Both the position numbers and the translations under genes were made by a program. A stretch of 8,516 nucleotides of DNA, from NCBI GenBank assembly GCA_023145275.1, contig JAGLEB010000132.1, forward strand, positions 1 to 8,516, given 5' to 3'. The notes beneath the pieces were generated by a model. The model was not told where the DNA came from and did no database searches. It was given only the letters and a program-made list of their open reading frames with translations. Shown here piece by piece: positions 1-6,204 of this stretch (positions are counted from its first letter, which is position 1; every line of letters starts with the position of its first letter). This DNA is from Flavobacteriales bacterium. Lineage in GTDB: Bacteria; Bacteroidota; Bacteroidia; Flavobacteriales; JADGDT01.

Positions 1-91
1 TCAAGTCTTTTACTTTCACCTTCCACCTTCGAACTTTTTATTATAGTGGCCTATATCTTCGAATGTCAAGTCTTCCAGCTTCGAACTTTTT
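1..91. repeat. Short imperfect direct repeat at the left edge
   Basis: Two blocks recur in the same order. TCAAGTCTT occurs at 1-9 and 66-74, and CTTCGAACTTTTT at 27-39 and 79-91; the first copy carries about 13 extra bases between the blocks. A further TTCGAA lies at 58-63. This is non-coding DNA 3' of mgtE, and the window edge may cut the array. It resembles the low-complexity intergenic repeats common in Bacteroidota, but whether it is dispersed in this genome cannot be seen here. No convincing terminator for mgtE is visible. Confidence 0.55.
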
Positions 92-121
92 CTACCTTAC
101 GCATACAGCGGGAAATGGGCA

Positions 122-1474
122 CTAAGTCAAAATCATCTGAGCAATACTAAAATATATGAACACTCCGAGTATATCATTTGTTGTTGTAATAAATGGACCT
201 GTAGCAATTGCGGGATCTATGTCGTATTTATCGAGAACTAAAGGTACAAGAGTACCTATCAAAGCTGCTATAACAATCACTAGGGTCAGCGCTGAACTAA
301 TTATTACTGCATAAATTTTATCTGATCCTTGCCAAAGTATAAATAGCGAAATTAAAATGGACAATACAATTCCTATGCTCAAACTAAGGGCGATTTCTTT
401 AAAAACTCGTTTAAACATACCTCCATCTCTAATGGTATTATTTGCAAGTCCTTGTACAATAATCGCTGAAGATTGTACTCCTACATTTCCTCCCATAGCG
501 GCGATAAGAGGTATAAAAGTTATTAATAAAATATATTGTTGAATAAATTCGTGAAAGAAACCTATAATGTTTCCAGATGTTAAACTTCCGAACAGACCTA
601 TTAACAACCACGGAAAACGCGCTTTAAATAGTTGCCAAACTGTATCGCTTGATTCAACATCTTGAGAAATACCCGAAGCCATTTGGTAATCTTTCTCTGC
701 CTCTTCAACAATAACATCTACAATATCATCAATAGTAATTCTACCGACCAAATGATTTAAATCATCAACTACAGGAATAACAAATAAATCGTATTTCTGC
801 ATTATTATTGCTACTTCTTCTGAGGCCTCGTTAACTTCTACGAAGTGAATATCTTCGATGAAAATATCGCGGATAGGTGTCTTTGTTGGTGTAGTAAGTA
901 ATGATTTTAATGAAAGAGTTCCAAGTAATTTATTCTCGTCGTCTACTACATAAATAGAGTGAACCTTGTCTACATCCTCGGCCTGTTTGCGCATCTCTTT
1001 TACACATGTAAGAACTGTCCAGTTTTCGTTTACCTTAACAAGCTCTTTTGCCATTAAACCACCGGCACTATCTTCATCATATCTAAGTAGATCGACAATA
1101 TCTTTGGCGTGTTCAACATCTTCAATCTCAGAAATTACTTCCTGTTTTTTCTTTTCGGGTAGCTCTGCCAGGATATCGGCAGCATCATCGGTTTCTAAGT
1201 CGTCAATTAATTCAGATGCAATTTGTTTCGACGACAGTCTGCGTAGGATTCTTTCACGAACATCTTCTTCGAGTTCTACAATAATATCGGATACAATATC
1301 ATCATCCATCAGTTCGAAGACATAAATAGCCTCTTCGAATGAAAGGTCGTCCATTATCTCGGCGATATCTGCCGGGTGGAAGTCCTCTAATTTCTCTACA
1401 ATTGCAGGAATATTTTTATGATCAATAAGATCAATTAATTCCTCAATGAAAGCTGATGTGATTTCTATTTGCAT
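122..1474 (-). CDS. mgtE: Magnesium transporter MgtE
   Basis: Inner-membrane Mg2+ channel/transporter of 450 residues, the usual family length, with the standard domain order. Residues 1-130 form the acidic helical MgtE_N domain with repeated motifs (FHPADIAEIMD at 32-42, DDAADILAELP at 96-106). Residues about 132-260 form a CBS pair (SAGGLMAKE near 136-144, FVIPVVDD at 231-238). Residues about 285-450 carry five membrane segments. The pore region has MGGNVGVQSS (327-336), and the last helix has TTTND (430-434), whose Asp434 should match the pore Mg2+-binding aspartate of Thermus MgtE. In the family, Mg2+ binding to the acidic cytosolic domains closes the pore. The start codon lies 1 nt after the rsmA stop, so the two are probably translated from one mRNA. 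No frameshift or missing key residue is seen. Confidence 0.96.
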   Translation of the reverse strand: MQIEITSAFIEELIDLIDHKNIPAIVEKLEDFHPADIAEIMDDLSFEEAIYVFELMDDDIVSDIIVELEEDVRERILRRLSSKQIASELIDDLETDDAADILAELPEKKKQEVISEIEDVEHAKDIVDLLRYDEDSAGGLMAKELVKVNENWTVLTCVKEMRKQAEDVDKVHSIYVVDDENKLLGTLSLKSLLTTPTKTPIRDIFIEDIHFVEVNEASEEVAIIMQKYDLFVIPVVDDLNHLVGRITIDDIVDVIVEEAEKDYQMASGISQDVESSDTVWQLFKARFPWLLIGLFGSLTSGNIIGFFHEFIQQYILLITFIPLIAAMGGNVGVQSSAIIVQGLANNTIRDGGMFKRVFKEIALSLSIGIVLSILISLFILWQGSDKIYAVIISSALTLVIVIAALIGTLVPLVLDKYDIDPAIATGPFITTTNDILGVFIYFSIAQMILT

Positions 1475-1475
1475 C

Positions 1476-2243
1476 TTATTCCATCATTTTTGTTAATATA
1501 ATAAAGTCCTCTACACTCAATTGCTCAGCCCTTTTATTTAGATAATCGGATGCTAAAACTGTCTCATTTGGTTGCATAGACTTTAAGCAATTTCTCAAAG
1601 TTTTTCTTCGTGTGCTGAAAGCCTGTTTTACTACTCTAATAAATAGTTTTTCGTCACAGCCCAACTCTTTTTTGTTATTCCTTTTTAGCCTAATAACTGC
1701 TGATTTTACCTTCGGTGGAGGATTAAATACTTCAGGTTCTACCGTAAATAAGTATTCGATATCGTAAAATGCTTGCAGTAAGACAGAAATAACGCCATAA
1801 ACTTTATTCCCGTGAATTGAAGCTATGCGTTCAGCAAGTTCTTTTTGAAACATTCCTGCAATTTCAGGGACTTGATCTCTATACTCTAAGGCCTTGAAGA
1901 GAATTTGGCTAGAAATATTATATGGGAAATTACCAACGATAGCGAATTTTTCGTCGCCAAAATATTTCTTTAAATCTTCCTTTAAGAAATCTGCCGAGAA
2001 AATTCCTGTGCTCAACTTTAAGTAATGTGCTTGAAGGTATTCTACAGAATCTCTATCAAGTTCGACAACTTTAAGGTTTATTGGCATCTCGATGAGGTAC
2101 TTAGTAAGCATCCCCATACCTGGGCCAATCTCAAGAACATTTTTGTAGCCCTCGAGAGTAATACTTTTGGCTGTTTTCTCTGCTATACTTTCGTCTTTTA
2201 GGAAATGCTGACCTAAAAATTTCTTTGCTTTTACCTTATACAT
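1476..2243 (-). CDS. rsmA: 16S rRNA (adenine1518-N6/adenine1519-N6)-dimethyltransferase RsmA (KsgA)
   Basis: SAM-dependent methyltransferase that dimethylates two adjacent adenines in the 3'-terminal hairpin of 16S rRNA during small-subunit maturation; known in the family for its link to kasugamycin sensitivity. It has 255 residues, slightly shorter than the E. coli enzyme. Visible motifs are GQHFL near the N terminus (11-15), the SAM-binding motif EIGPGMGMLT (38-47), ELD (61-63) for the ribose, an acidic residue at D85, the catalytic NFPY (105-108), NPPPKV (174-179), and the C-terminal FSTRRKTLRN (209-218). Only 11 nt separate its ATG from the last codon of the sulfatase remnant on its 5' side. 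It has no obvious TAnnTTTG element of its own, so transcription probably comes from farther upstream. Its 3' neighbour mgtE follows after 1 nt. Confidence 0.97.
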   Translation of the reverse strand: MYKVKAKKFLGQHFLKDESIAEKTAKSITLEGYKNVLEIGPGMGMLTKYLIEMPINLKVVELDRDSVEYLQAHYLKLSTGIFSADFLKEDLKKYFGDEKFAIVGNFPYNISSQILFKALEYRDQVPEIAGMFQKELAERIASIHGNKVYGVISVLLQAFYDIEYLFTVEPEVFNPPPKVKSAVIRLKRNNKKELGCDEKLFIRVVKQAFSTRRKTLRNCLKSMQPNETVLASDYLNKRAEQLSVEDFIILTKMME

Positions 2244-2254
2244 ACCCCTATATT

Positions 2255-2682
2255 TTATTCAATATCTATTTGTTTGTGCCTGGAATACTTACCATTGTTT
2301 AAATCTCCATCACAAGCTTCTAAAAATTTACTTTTTAATTCTTTTAATTTTTTTGGATTCTCTAATGCTAAATCATTTTCTTCTTTAAAATCGTCTGGTA
2401 AAAAGTACAATTCAAAAGCATTATTCTTTATGTATATTCTTATTTTTCAAGCGTTTTTTTGTTATCAATGTTGGCCCATAATACGAAGAATATACTACAA
2501 AATCATGAGTTTTATGGGCTTTCTCATTTCCTTATAAAAAGAAATACCATCAGGTGTTTTTCTTATATCCTGTAATATCGGCAATTGTTGATAATATATC
2601 ATAGTTAGCTATCAACAATTTACTTTTTGTGTTCTTTTTTATTAGGCCATCTAAAGATCAATGGGACTCTTAATCTCATGAG
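2255..2682 (-). pseudogene. Decayed C-terminal fragment of a sulfatase
   Basis: No long ORF exists on this strand, but translating in shifting frames gives a readable sulfatase C-terminus in correct order. 2682-2623 reads RVPLIFRWPNK, the 'IRVPLIvRWPGK' motif of type I sulfatases. 2621-2553 reads ANYDILSTIADITG, matching the usual 'D(I/L)LPTIAD' segment. 2557-2528 reads PDGISFYKE. 2525-2424 reads HDFVVYSSYYGP and later IHKE. 2425-2255 reads FELYFLPDDFKEENDLA and ENPKKLKELK, like the typical 'ELYDLxxDPxExxNLA...P..' ending, and finishes at TAA 2255-2257. At least four frame changes are needed, near 2622, 2555, 2526 and 2424. The N-terminal catalytic half, with the formylglycine-forming Cys/Ser motif, is absent: the DUF4286 gene lies there instead. 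It cannot encode an active enzyme. The family call rests on recalled motifs without an alignment. Confidence 0.82.
2583..2620. repeat. 11-bp perfect inverted repeat inside the sulfatase remnant
   Basis: AATTGTTGATA (2583-2593) and TATCAACAATT (2610-2620) are exact reverse complements around a 16-base spacer. Transcribed on the minus strand this would fold into an AU-rich hairpin in the RNA leading to rsmA. There is no adjacent T-run, so it is not an intrinsic terminator. It coincides with one of the frame breaks (near 2622) and may be a product of decay or chance. Confidence 0.4.
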
Positions 2683-2688
2683 ATCAGT

Positions 2689-3015
2689 TTAAGGATTCTT
2701 GATCGAAAATTCTTCTTCTAATAATGTCATAAAAGTTAATGCTTTTTGACCAAATTTATCGCTTAATTCTTTGTTGAATTTATGACTGTGGTTTACTACA
2801 AAATTTTCAAGTATTTCAAGGTTAGGAGATTTGTACATTACAGCATACGAAACACCTCCCATTTCTTCTTCTACCAATATCTTAACCATGTTGGCAGATT
2901 CAAAAAACTCAGTAGCCACAAGTTTTGGGATAAATTCTGATTTCATCCATGTAAGCCAATCTTCTATTACACTTTCGTCTACGTTGTAAGTTATGTTGTA
3001 AAGTACTTTTTTCAT
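2689..3015 (-). CDS. DUF4286 family protein, function unknown
   Basis: A small 108-residue soluble protein with no signal peptide or membrane segment. The pattern MKKVLYNITYNVD at the start, a central WLTWMKSEFIPKL helix and the ending ALTFMTLLEEE match DUF4286, a short alpha/beta family seen mostly in Bacteroidota; its biochemical role is not established. The predicted fold, strands framing helices, resembles dimeric alpha-beta barrel (ferredoxin-like) proteins, but that is inference. Its ATG overlaps the stop of the upstream TPR gene as ATGA (3012-3015), suggesting translational coupling. From memory, DUF4286 genes often lie directly next to rsmA in this phylum; here the sulfatase remnant occupies the space between them. 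The gene itself is intact. Confidence 0.85.
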   Translation of the reverse strand: MKKVLYNITYNVDESVIEDWLTWMKSEFIPKLVATEFFESANMVKILVEEEMGGVSYAVMYKSPNLEILENFVVNHSHKFNKELSDKFGQKALTFMTLLEEEFSIKNP

Positions 3016-4817
3016 ATTTCATCAATATTTATTCTTTCGTAAATATCCCTTGCATCGTTTGCTATTGGACTATCGGGGAAGTTTTTAAGCAACTCTTCAA
3101 TCCAAATTTTTGCTTCGGTGTTATTCTTAAGCTTTTGCAAATATACTTCGCTTATACTCATTAATGCAAAAGGGGCTAAATTATTGTCGGGATATTTGGA
3201 ATAAAGATCTTGTAAGGTTTCGATGCATCTATTATATGCCATACTTTCTTTTAGAATTTTGGATTGCGAATATAGAGCTGCAGGAACTAAATAATGAGCT
3301 GGAAAACTTTTAATTATCTGCTCGTAATACACGTAAGACGAATCGGGTTTTCCTTGCATGTTCAGCAAGTCGGCTTTTGCGTATAATTTTATAGCTACTT
3401 CGCTACTGTCTGAACTATACGAGTTTTGTAAAGTAATAAGCAGCTCGGCAGAATCGTTTGCATACCACTTTGAAATAGACTTTTTCAACACTTTTGACTG
3501 TCCTAGGGCCCATTTAAAATCGCCTTTGTAAAATGCCACTTTAACACTTTTATACTTTGCCTCATCAGACAAGTAGCGATCTTCCGACCACGTTTCGGCT
3601 TTTTGATATGATAAGAACGATTTTGTAAATTCTTCCTTTAGTAGATATATATCTCCTTCTAGCAAAAACCTTGACGCCATTATGTTGTCGTAGCTGGAAT
3701 ATGCTTCCGTTTCCTTTTTTAGTATTAATAGGGCTTCATCTAGCTTGTGCAAATTGAATGCAACATATTTAGCATAGCTTAATATAAGCTCGAAATGTTC
3801 GAAGCTAAGATTTTTTTTATTTATTGCAATATTGTATTCAGCAAGGGTTTCGCTTTCACTTAATTTATCTCTGAGTTTTATCGATTGCATTTCTAGTAGA
3901 GACTTTGTAGCTACAAAGTATGTCAAGCTTTCGGGTGCTTCATCTCTAATGTATACAAAGCACTTTTCGGCATTCTCTATTTGTTTATCTTTAAGAGCGT
4001 ACTCTCCTAAGTTCTGGATCAAATCTAGGGGAGCGTAATTTCTTTTATATAGAGATTTTGCTTGAATAAATGCTGAGCTGTACTTCTTGTTTTCAGTAAA
4101 ATACCATAATAATAATTCAGAAAAAGCAGCTTCATTAGTTTCTTGAATCTTTAGTAAAAGTATATTTTTTACTTTTTCGCTAATCTCTGGAGAAGGATTT
4201 TGCTTTAAAAAGTTTTGCAGGTAAATTTTCACAGTACCCTTGCGAGCAGGTTGTTTCTCAACTAAAACAAAGTAATTTGAGAGCATTGAATCTATCATTC
4301 CTAACTCACCATAAATATTTGCTTTTTGTATTGCAAAATTTAGATTAGGATTTATTCTCTCGGCTGAAGTATATGTTTTTAGAGCCCATTCTAACTCTTG
4401 GTATTTCTGAAATTTAATACTTGTAGAATATGATGTATTTGGCTTTTCAAGTACGAGGTCTACGGCTTTTTGGTAATATTTTTCAGCGTTTAAGCGATTG
4501 TTTTTTTTACTCTGTATATATCCTTTGTCAACTAAATACGTTGGGTTGTATGGCTTATTATTAATCATAAAGTCTACTAAACTGTCGGCTGAATCAATTC
4601 TTTGTACTCTTATGTATGACTCTAGTAGATTGTTATAATATGGGTGATAGTTAATATTATTAGCTAATAATTCTTTGTAAATATTAATTGCTGAATCATA
4701 TTCTCCCTCTTCTAAAAGTTGATGAGCCCTCAATTCCTTATCATTTGTTTGACTAAATGAATTTAGAGAAACGAAAAGAATAAGTATTAGAATAAAATAT
4801 TTTCTAGATAATAGCAT
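3012..4817 (-). CDS. Secreted tetratricopeptide-repeat (TPR) protein
   Basis: A 601-residue protein exported by Sec. It begins with a basic stretch (RKYF), a hydrophobic core and SFS-Q, a typical Bacteroidota signal peptidase I site after about residue 22, so it should be periplasmic or loosely outer-membrane associated. The rest is helical and fits TPR units: an N-terminal set from about residue 28 (LLEEGEYDSAINIYKELL), degenerate middle repeats, and a C-terminal set near 500-600 resembling YbgF/BamD-type TPR_6 repeats (IKSFPAHYLVPAALY, LYSKYPDNNLAPFAL, LLKNFPDSPIANDA). No catalytic domain is seen, so a scaffold role is likely and its partners are unknown. I chose ATG at 4815-4817; a TTG one codon upstream (4820) is possible. 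It starts 15 nt after the thioesterase gene and overlaps DUF4286 by 4 nt. Confidence 0.88.
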   Translation of the reverse strand: MLLSRKYFILILILFVSLNSFSQTNDKELRAHQLLEEGEYDSAINIYKELLANNINYHPYYNNLLESYIRVQRIDSADSLVDFMINNKPYNPTYLVDKGYIQSKKNNRLNAEKYYQKAVDLVLEKPNTSYSTSIKFQKYQELEWALKTYTSAERINPNLNFAIQKANIYGELGMIDSMLSNYFVLVEKQPARKGTVKIYLQNFLKQNPSPEISEKVKNILLLKIQETNEAAFSELLLWYFTENKKYSSAFIQAKSLYKRNYAPLDLIQNLGEYALKDKQIENAEKCFVYIRDEAPESLTYFVATKSLLEMQSIKLRDKLSESETLAEYNIAINKKNLSFEHFELILSYAKYVAFNLHKLDEALLILKKETEAYSSYDNIMASRFLLEGDIYLLKEEFTKSFLSYQKAETWSEDRYLSDEAKYKSVKVAFYKGDFKWALGQSKVLKKSISKWYANDSAELLITLQNSYSSDSSEVAIKLYAKADLLNMQGKPDSSYVYYEQIIKSFPAHYLVPAALYSQSKILKESMAYNRCIETLQDLYSKYPDNNLAPFALMSISEVYLQKLKNNTEAKIWIEELLKNFPDSPIANDARDIYERINIDEI

Positions 4818-4832
4818 CAAATGGTTCTTTGA

Positions 4833-5216
4833 TTACAATTTAGCCATGAATTTTTCAGGATCAATTACAAAACGTTTGTGTGTTGACATCCCGATTTTTC
4901 CTTTACTGTCAAATACTTCAATCTCAAACTCTAAAGACCTGCCGTCTACTTTTGTTAGTTTCGAAATACATTTAATAGTATCATCTACAGGTGTAGCTCT
5001 TATATGTTTTACATTAATTTCTGTACCTACAGTATCTAAGGAATACTTCTCGGTCAATGCTGAAACAGATTTTTGAGCAGTTAACTCCATAAGTGCAACC
5101 ATAGCAGGTGTTGCAAAAACCTCTAAATTTCCTGACCCGAAAAATTTAGCCGTATCATTTTTGCTTACAACTTTATGCTGTTCTAATGCTATTCCTTCTT
5201 TAATCTTAAATTCCAT
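4833..5216 (-). CDS. Hotdog-fold thioesterase, FlK-like
   Basis: A 127-residue single hotdog domain with strong resemblance to the fluoroacetyl-CoA thioesterase FlK of Streptomyces cattleya. Shared landmarks are VFATPAMVALMELTA (33-47), VGTEINVKHIRATP, GRSLEFEIEVFD, and the end motif H-K-R-F-V-I-x-x-E-K-F-x-A-K. The residues corresponding to the FlK triad Thr42/Glu50/His76 are present as Thr36, Glu44 and His71. Members of this broad family in non-fluorinated organisms are usually annotated only as thioesterases; the substrate here is probably some acyl-CoA and cannot be named, so fluoroacetate detoxification should not be assumed. It follows folB by 26 nt and precedes the TPR gene by about 15 nt, so it lies mid-operon. 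No signal peptide; cytosolic. Confidence 0.88.
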   Translation of the reverse strand: MEFKIKEGIALEQHKVVSKNDTAKFFGSGNLEVFATPAMVALMELTAQKSVSALTEKYSLDTVGTEINVKHIRATPVDDTIKCISKLTKVDGRSLEFEIEVFDSKGKIGMSTHKRFVIDPEKFMAKL

Positions 5217-5242
5217 AATAAAAAATTATTTTCACTAATCAC

Positions 5243-5599
5243 CTATCTCTTTTGTTTCAAAAGAACAGAAACTTTCTCAACATCTCCTCCCATTGGTGGG
5301 TTAATTTTTGATAGTTTTATTTTTACCTTCTTAATTTTTGGAAAATCATTAAGTACTCTATCCATAATTCTTTGGGCAACATGTTCTAATAAACACGAGA
5401 CTATAGCCATCTCTTCATGAACTACTATATTTATATCAGCATAACTAACAGTGAAGTTTAGATCGTCATTTTTAGAGGCCTTCGAATAATCAAGATCAAC
5501 TTCTAGATCAATTAAATAATCAGAGCCAATTTTGTTTTCCTCTTTTAAGCAACCATGAAAAGCGTAAATTTTTATATTTTCAATTAATATCTTAGACAT
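5243..5599 (-). CDS. folB: Dihydroneopterin aldolase FolB
   Basis: Folate-pathway enzyme that cleaves 7,8-dihydroneopterin to 6-hydroxymethyl-7,8-dihydropterin and glycolaldehyde; it normally forms a cytosolic octamer. With the ATG at 5597-5599 it has 118 residues, the usual length, and begins MSKILIENIKIYAFHG as typical members do. An in-frame ATG 8 codons upstream (5623) is possible but adds an atypical N-terminus. Key residues are present: Glu21 after AFHGCLKE and Lys98 in LSKINPP, corresponding to catalytic Glu22 and Lys100 of the Staphylococcus aureus enzyme; Tyr53 in VSYADI; and Glu72 in LLEHVA, the pterin anchor. It is the first gene of the minus-strand cluster, with a -7 element about 40 nt upstream. 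No other folate gene lies in the window. Confidence 0.95.
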   Translation of the reverse strand: MSKILIENIKIYAFHGCLKEENKIGSDYLIDLEVDLDYSKASKNDDLNFTVSYADINIVVHEEMAIVSCLLEHVAQRIMDRVLNDFPKIKKVKIKLSKINPPMGGDVEKVSVLLKQKR

Positions 5600-5639
5600 A
5601 AATAATGTATTTTGTTTGTGCAATTTTTTTGATCAGTAA

Positions 5640-5647
5640 CAAATATA
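5640..5647 (-). promoter_or_regulatory. Bacteroidota -7 element 5' of folB
   Basis: The minus strand reads TATATTTG, an exact match to the phylum's TAnnTTTG consensus. It lies about 40 nt before the chosen folB ATG, giving a leader of roughly 35 nt. A matching -33 TTG at the expected spacing is not obvious. It is the best candidate for the start of the folB-to-mgtE transcript and lies downstream of the terminator at 5825-5852. Confidence 0.55.
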
Positions 5648-5824
5648 GTAAGCTTAGTTTGCATAGAGATAAAAATTGCATAAAGTTTGAAGTGTGTCTA
5701 GATCTTGAATTTTTCATTAGAGCTTCAATATATATCTACTTGAGCATAAATCTTTAAAAAAATATGATAGTGCATTATAATGCTATCTAATAAGTTTGAT
5801 TAAGAATGAGTTTTTTTACAAAAT

Positions 5825-5852
5825 AAAAAAGGCTCGTATAAAATACGAGCCT
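5825..5852 (-). terminator. Rho-independent terminator, minus strand
   Basis: AGGCTCGTAT (5830-5839) and ATACGAGCCT (5843-5852) form a perfect 10-bp stem with a 3-base loop. Read on the minus strand, it is followed immediately by a run of Ts (complement of the A-run 5825-5829 and beyond), the classical terminator layout. On the plus strand the following bases (CCAAAGTAA) are not T-rich, so it works in one direction. No protein gene lies just 5' of it on that strand, so what it terminates is unexplained except by the candidate RNA described separately. Confidence 0.85.
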
Positions 5853-5912
5853 CCAAAGTAATACTAATCTAATTCTATTAGAAAAAACTTAGCTACAACA
5901 TCTAAGTTTATC
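5825..5912 (-). ncRNA. Candidate small structured RNA ending in an intrinsic terminator
   Basis: On the minus strand a -7-like element (CATCTTTG, 5918-5925; one mismatch to TAnnTTTG) is followed by about 85 nt carrying three successive hairpins. These are AACTTAG/CTAAGTT with a 9-nt loop (5886-5908), CTAAT/ATTAG with a 3-nt loop (5869-5881), and the strong terminator at 5830-5852 with its U-tail. There is no ORF of useful length. It does not match tRNA, tmRNA, SRP RNA, RNase P RNA or a riboswitch that I recognise. It ends before the folB -7 element, so it is more likely an independent transcript than a folB leader. A longer form from the TACATTTG element at 6087-6094 is also possible. No -33 element was seen. 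Confidence 0.45.
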
Positions 5913-5999
5913 TACTGCAAAGATGTAAAGACTTCCTTATTAATAATAAATTATTACGTTATCATACCTTTTTTGTGACAAATACCAATATACCTTGGT

Positions 6000-6163
6000 T
6001 AAATATGACGTATTTCTATATTTCGCATGTAATTGTTTGACGTACATGCTATTCTCATAGTTGAAAATTGCAGTATTTCCACAAAGCAAATGTAAATCAT
6101 TTAACTATATGACATTTATCATTATTAAAGCTGTCTTGGATACATATTTTTACGTCATATTTA
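6000..6163. repeat. Repeated TGACGTA motifs and 13-bp inverted repeat upstream of the YeeE pair
   Basis: TAAATATGACGTA (6000-6012) and TACGTCATATTTA (6151-6163) are exact reverse complements, 138 bases apart. A third TGACGTA occurs at 6038-6044, inside a smaller inverted repeat GCATGTA (6025-6031) / TACATGC (6043-6049). The clustering just upstream of 6205 suggests binding sites for a regulator, but I cannot name one and no regulator gene is present in the window. Confidence 0.45.
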
Positions 6164-6204
6164 GTAAGTAAGATAGTTTTTTTAATTAAAATAAAATTAA
6201 TGTG

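Larger units (their letters stand above)
5624..6204. other. Intergenic region between divergent folB and YeeE genes
   Basis: About 580 bases with no credible protein gene on either strand. From left to right it contains the folB -7 element; a 12-bp palindrome GCATTATAATGC (5772-5783) flanked by GATA (5766-5769) and TATC (5784-5787); a minus-strand terminator with two hairpins 5' of it (5825-5912); a small TTTGT-G-ACAAA palindrome (5972-5982); and repeated TGACGTA motifs (6000-6163). A second minus-strand -7 match, TACATTTG, lies at 6087-6094. No strong plus-strand promoter for the YeeE pair was found; weak candidates are TACCTTGG (5992-5999) and TAGTTTTT (6174-6181). Confidence 0.6.

Noticed and set aside
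40..69. TTGACA-N18-TATAAT on the minus strand, resembling an E. coli sigma70 promoter
   Set aside because: The housekeeping sigma factor of Bacteroidota recognises TTG/TAnnTTTG, not this consensus, and the match overlaps the short repeats. Nothing it could drive is visible inside the window, so I treat it as chance.
2274..2537. 87-codon plus-strand ORF in the DUF4286-rsmA spacer
   Set aside because: It is antisense to the sulfatase remnant, whose minus-strand translation carries recognisable motifs. The plus-strand product is Phe/Ser-rich, low complexity and has no family resemblance.
2673..2684. 12-bp palindrome ATCTCATGAGAT just 3' of DUF4286
   Set aside because: It lies within the coding remnant of the sulfatase motif LMRLRVP, has no loop or T-tail and no second copy, so no function can be supported.
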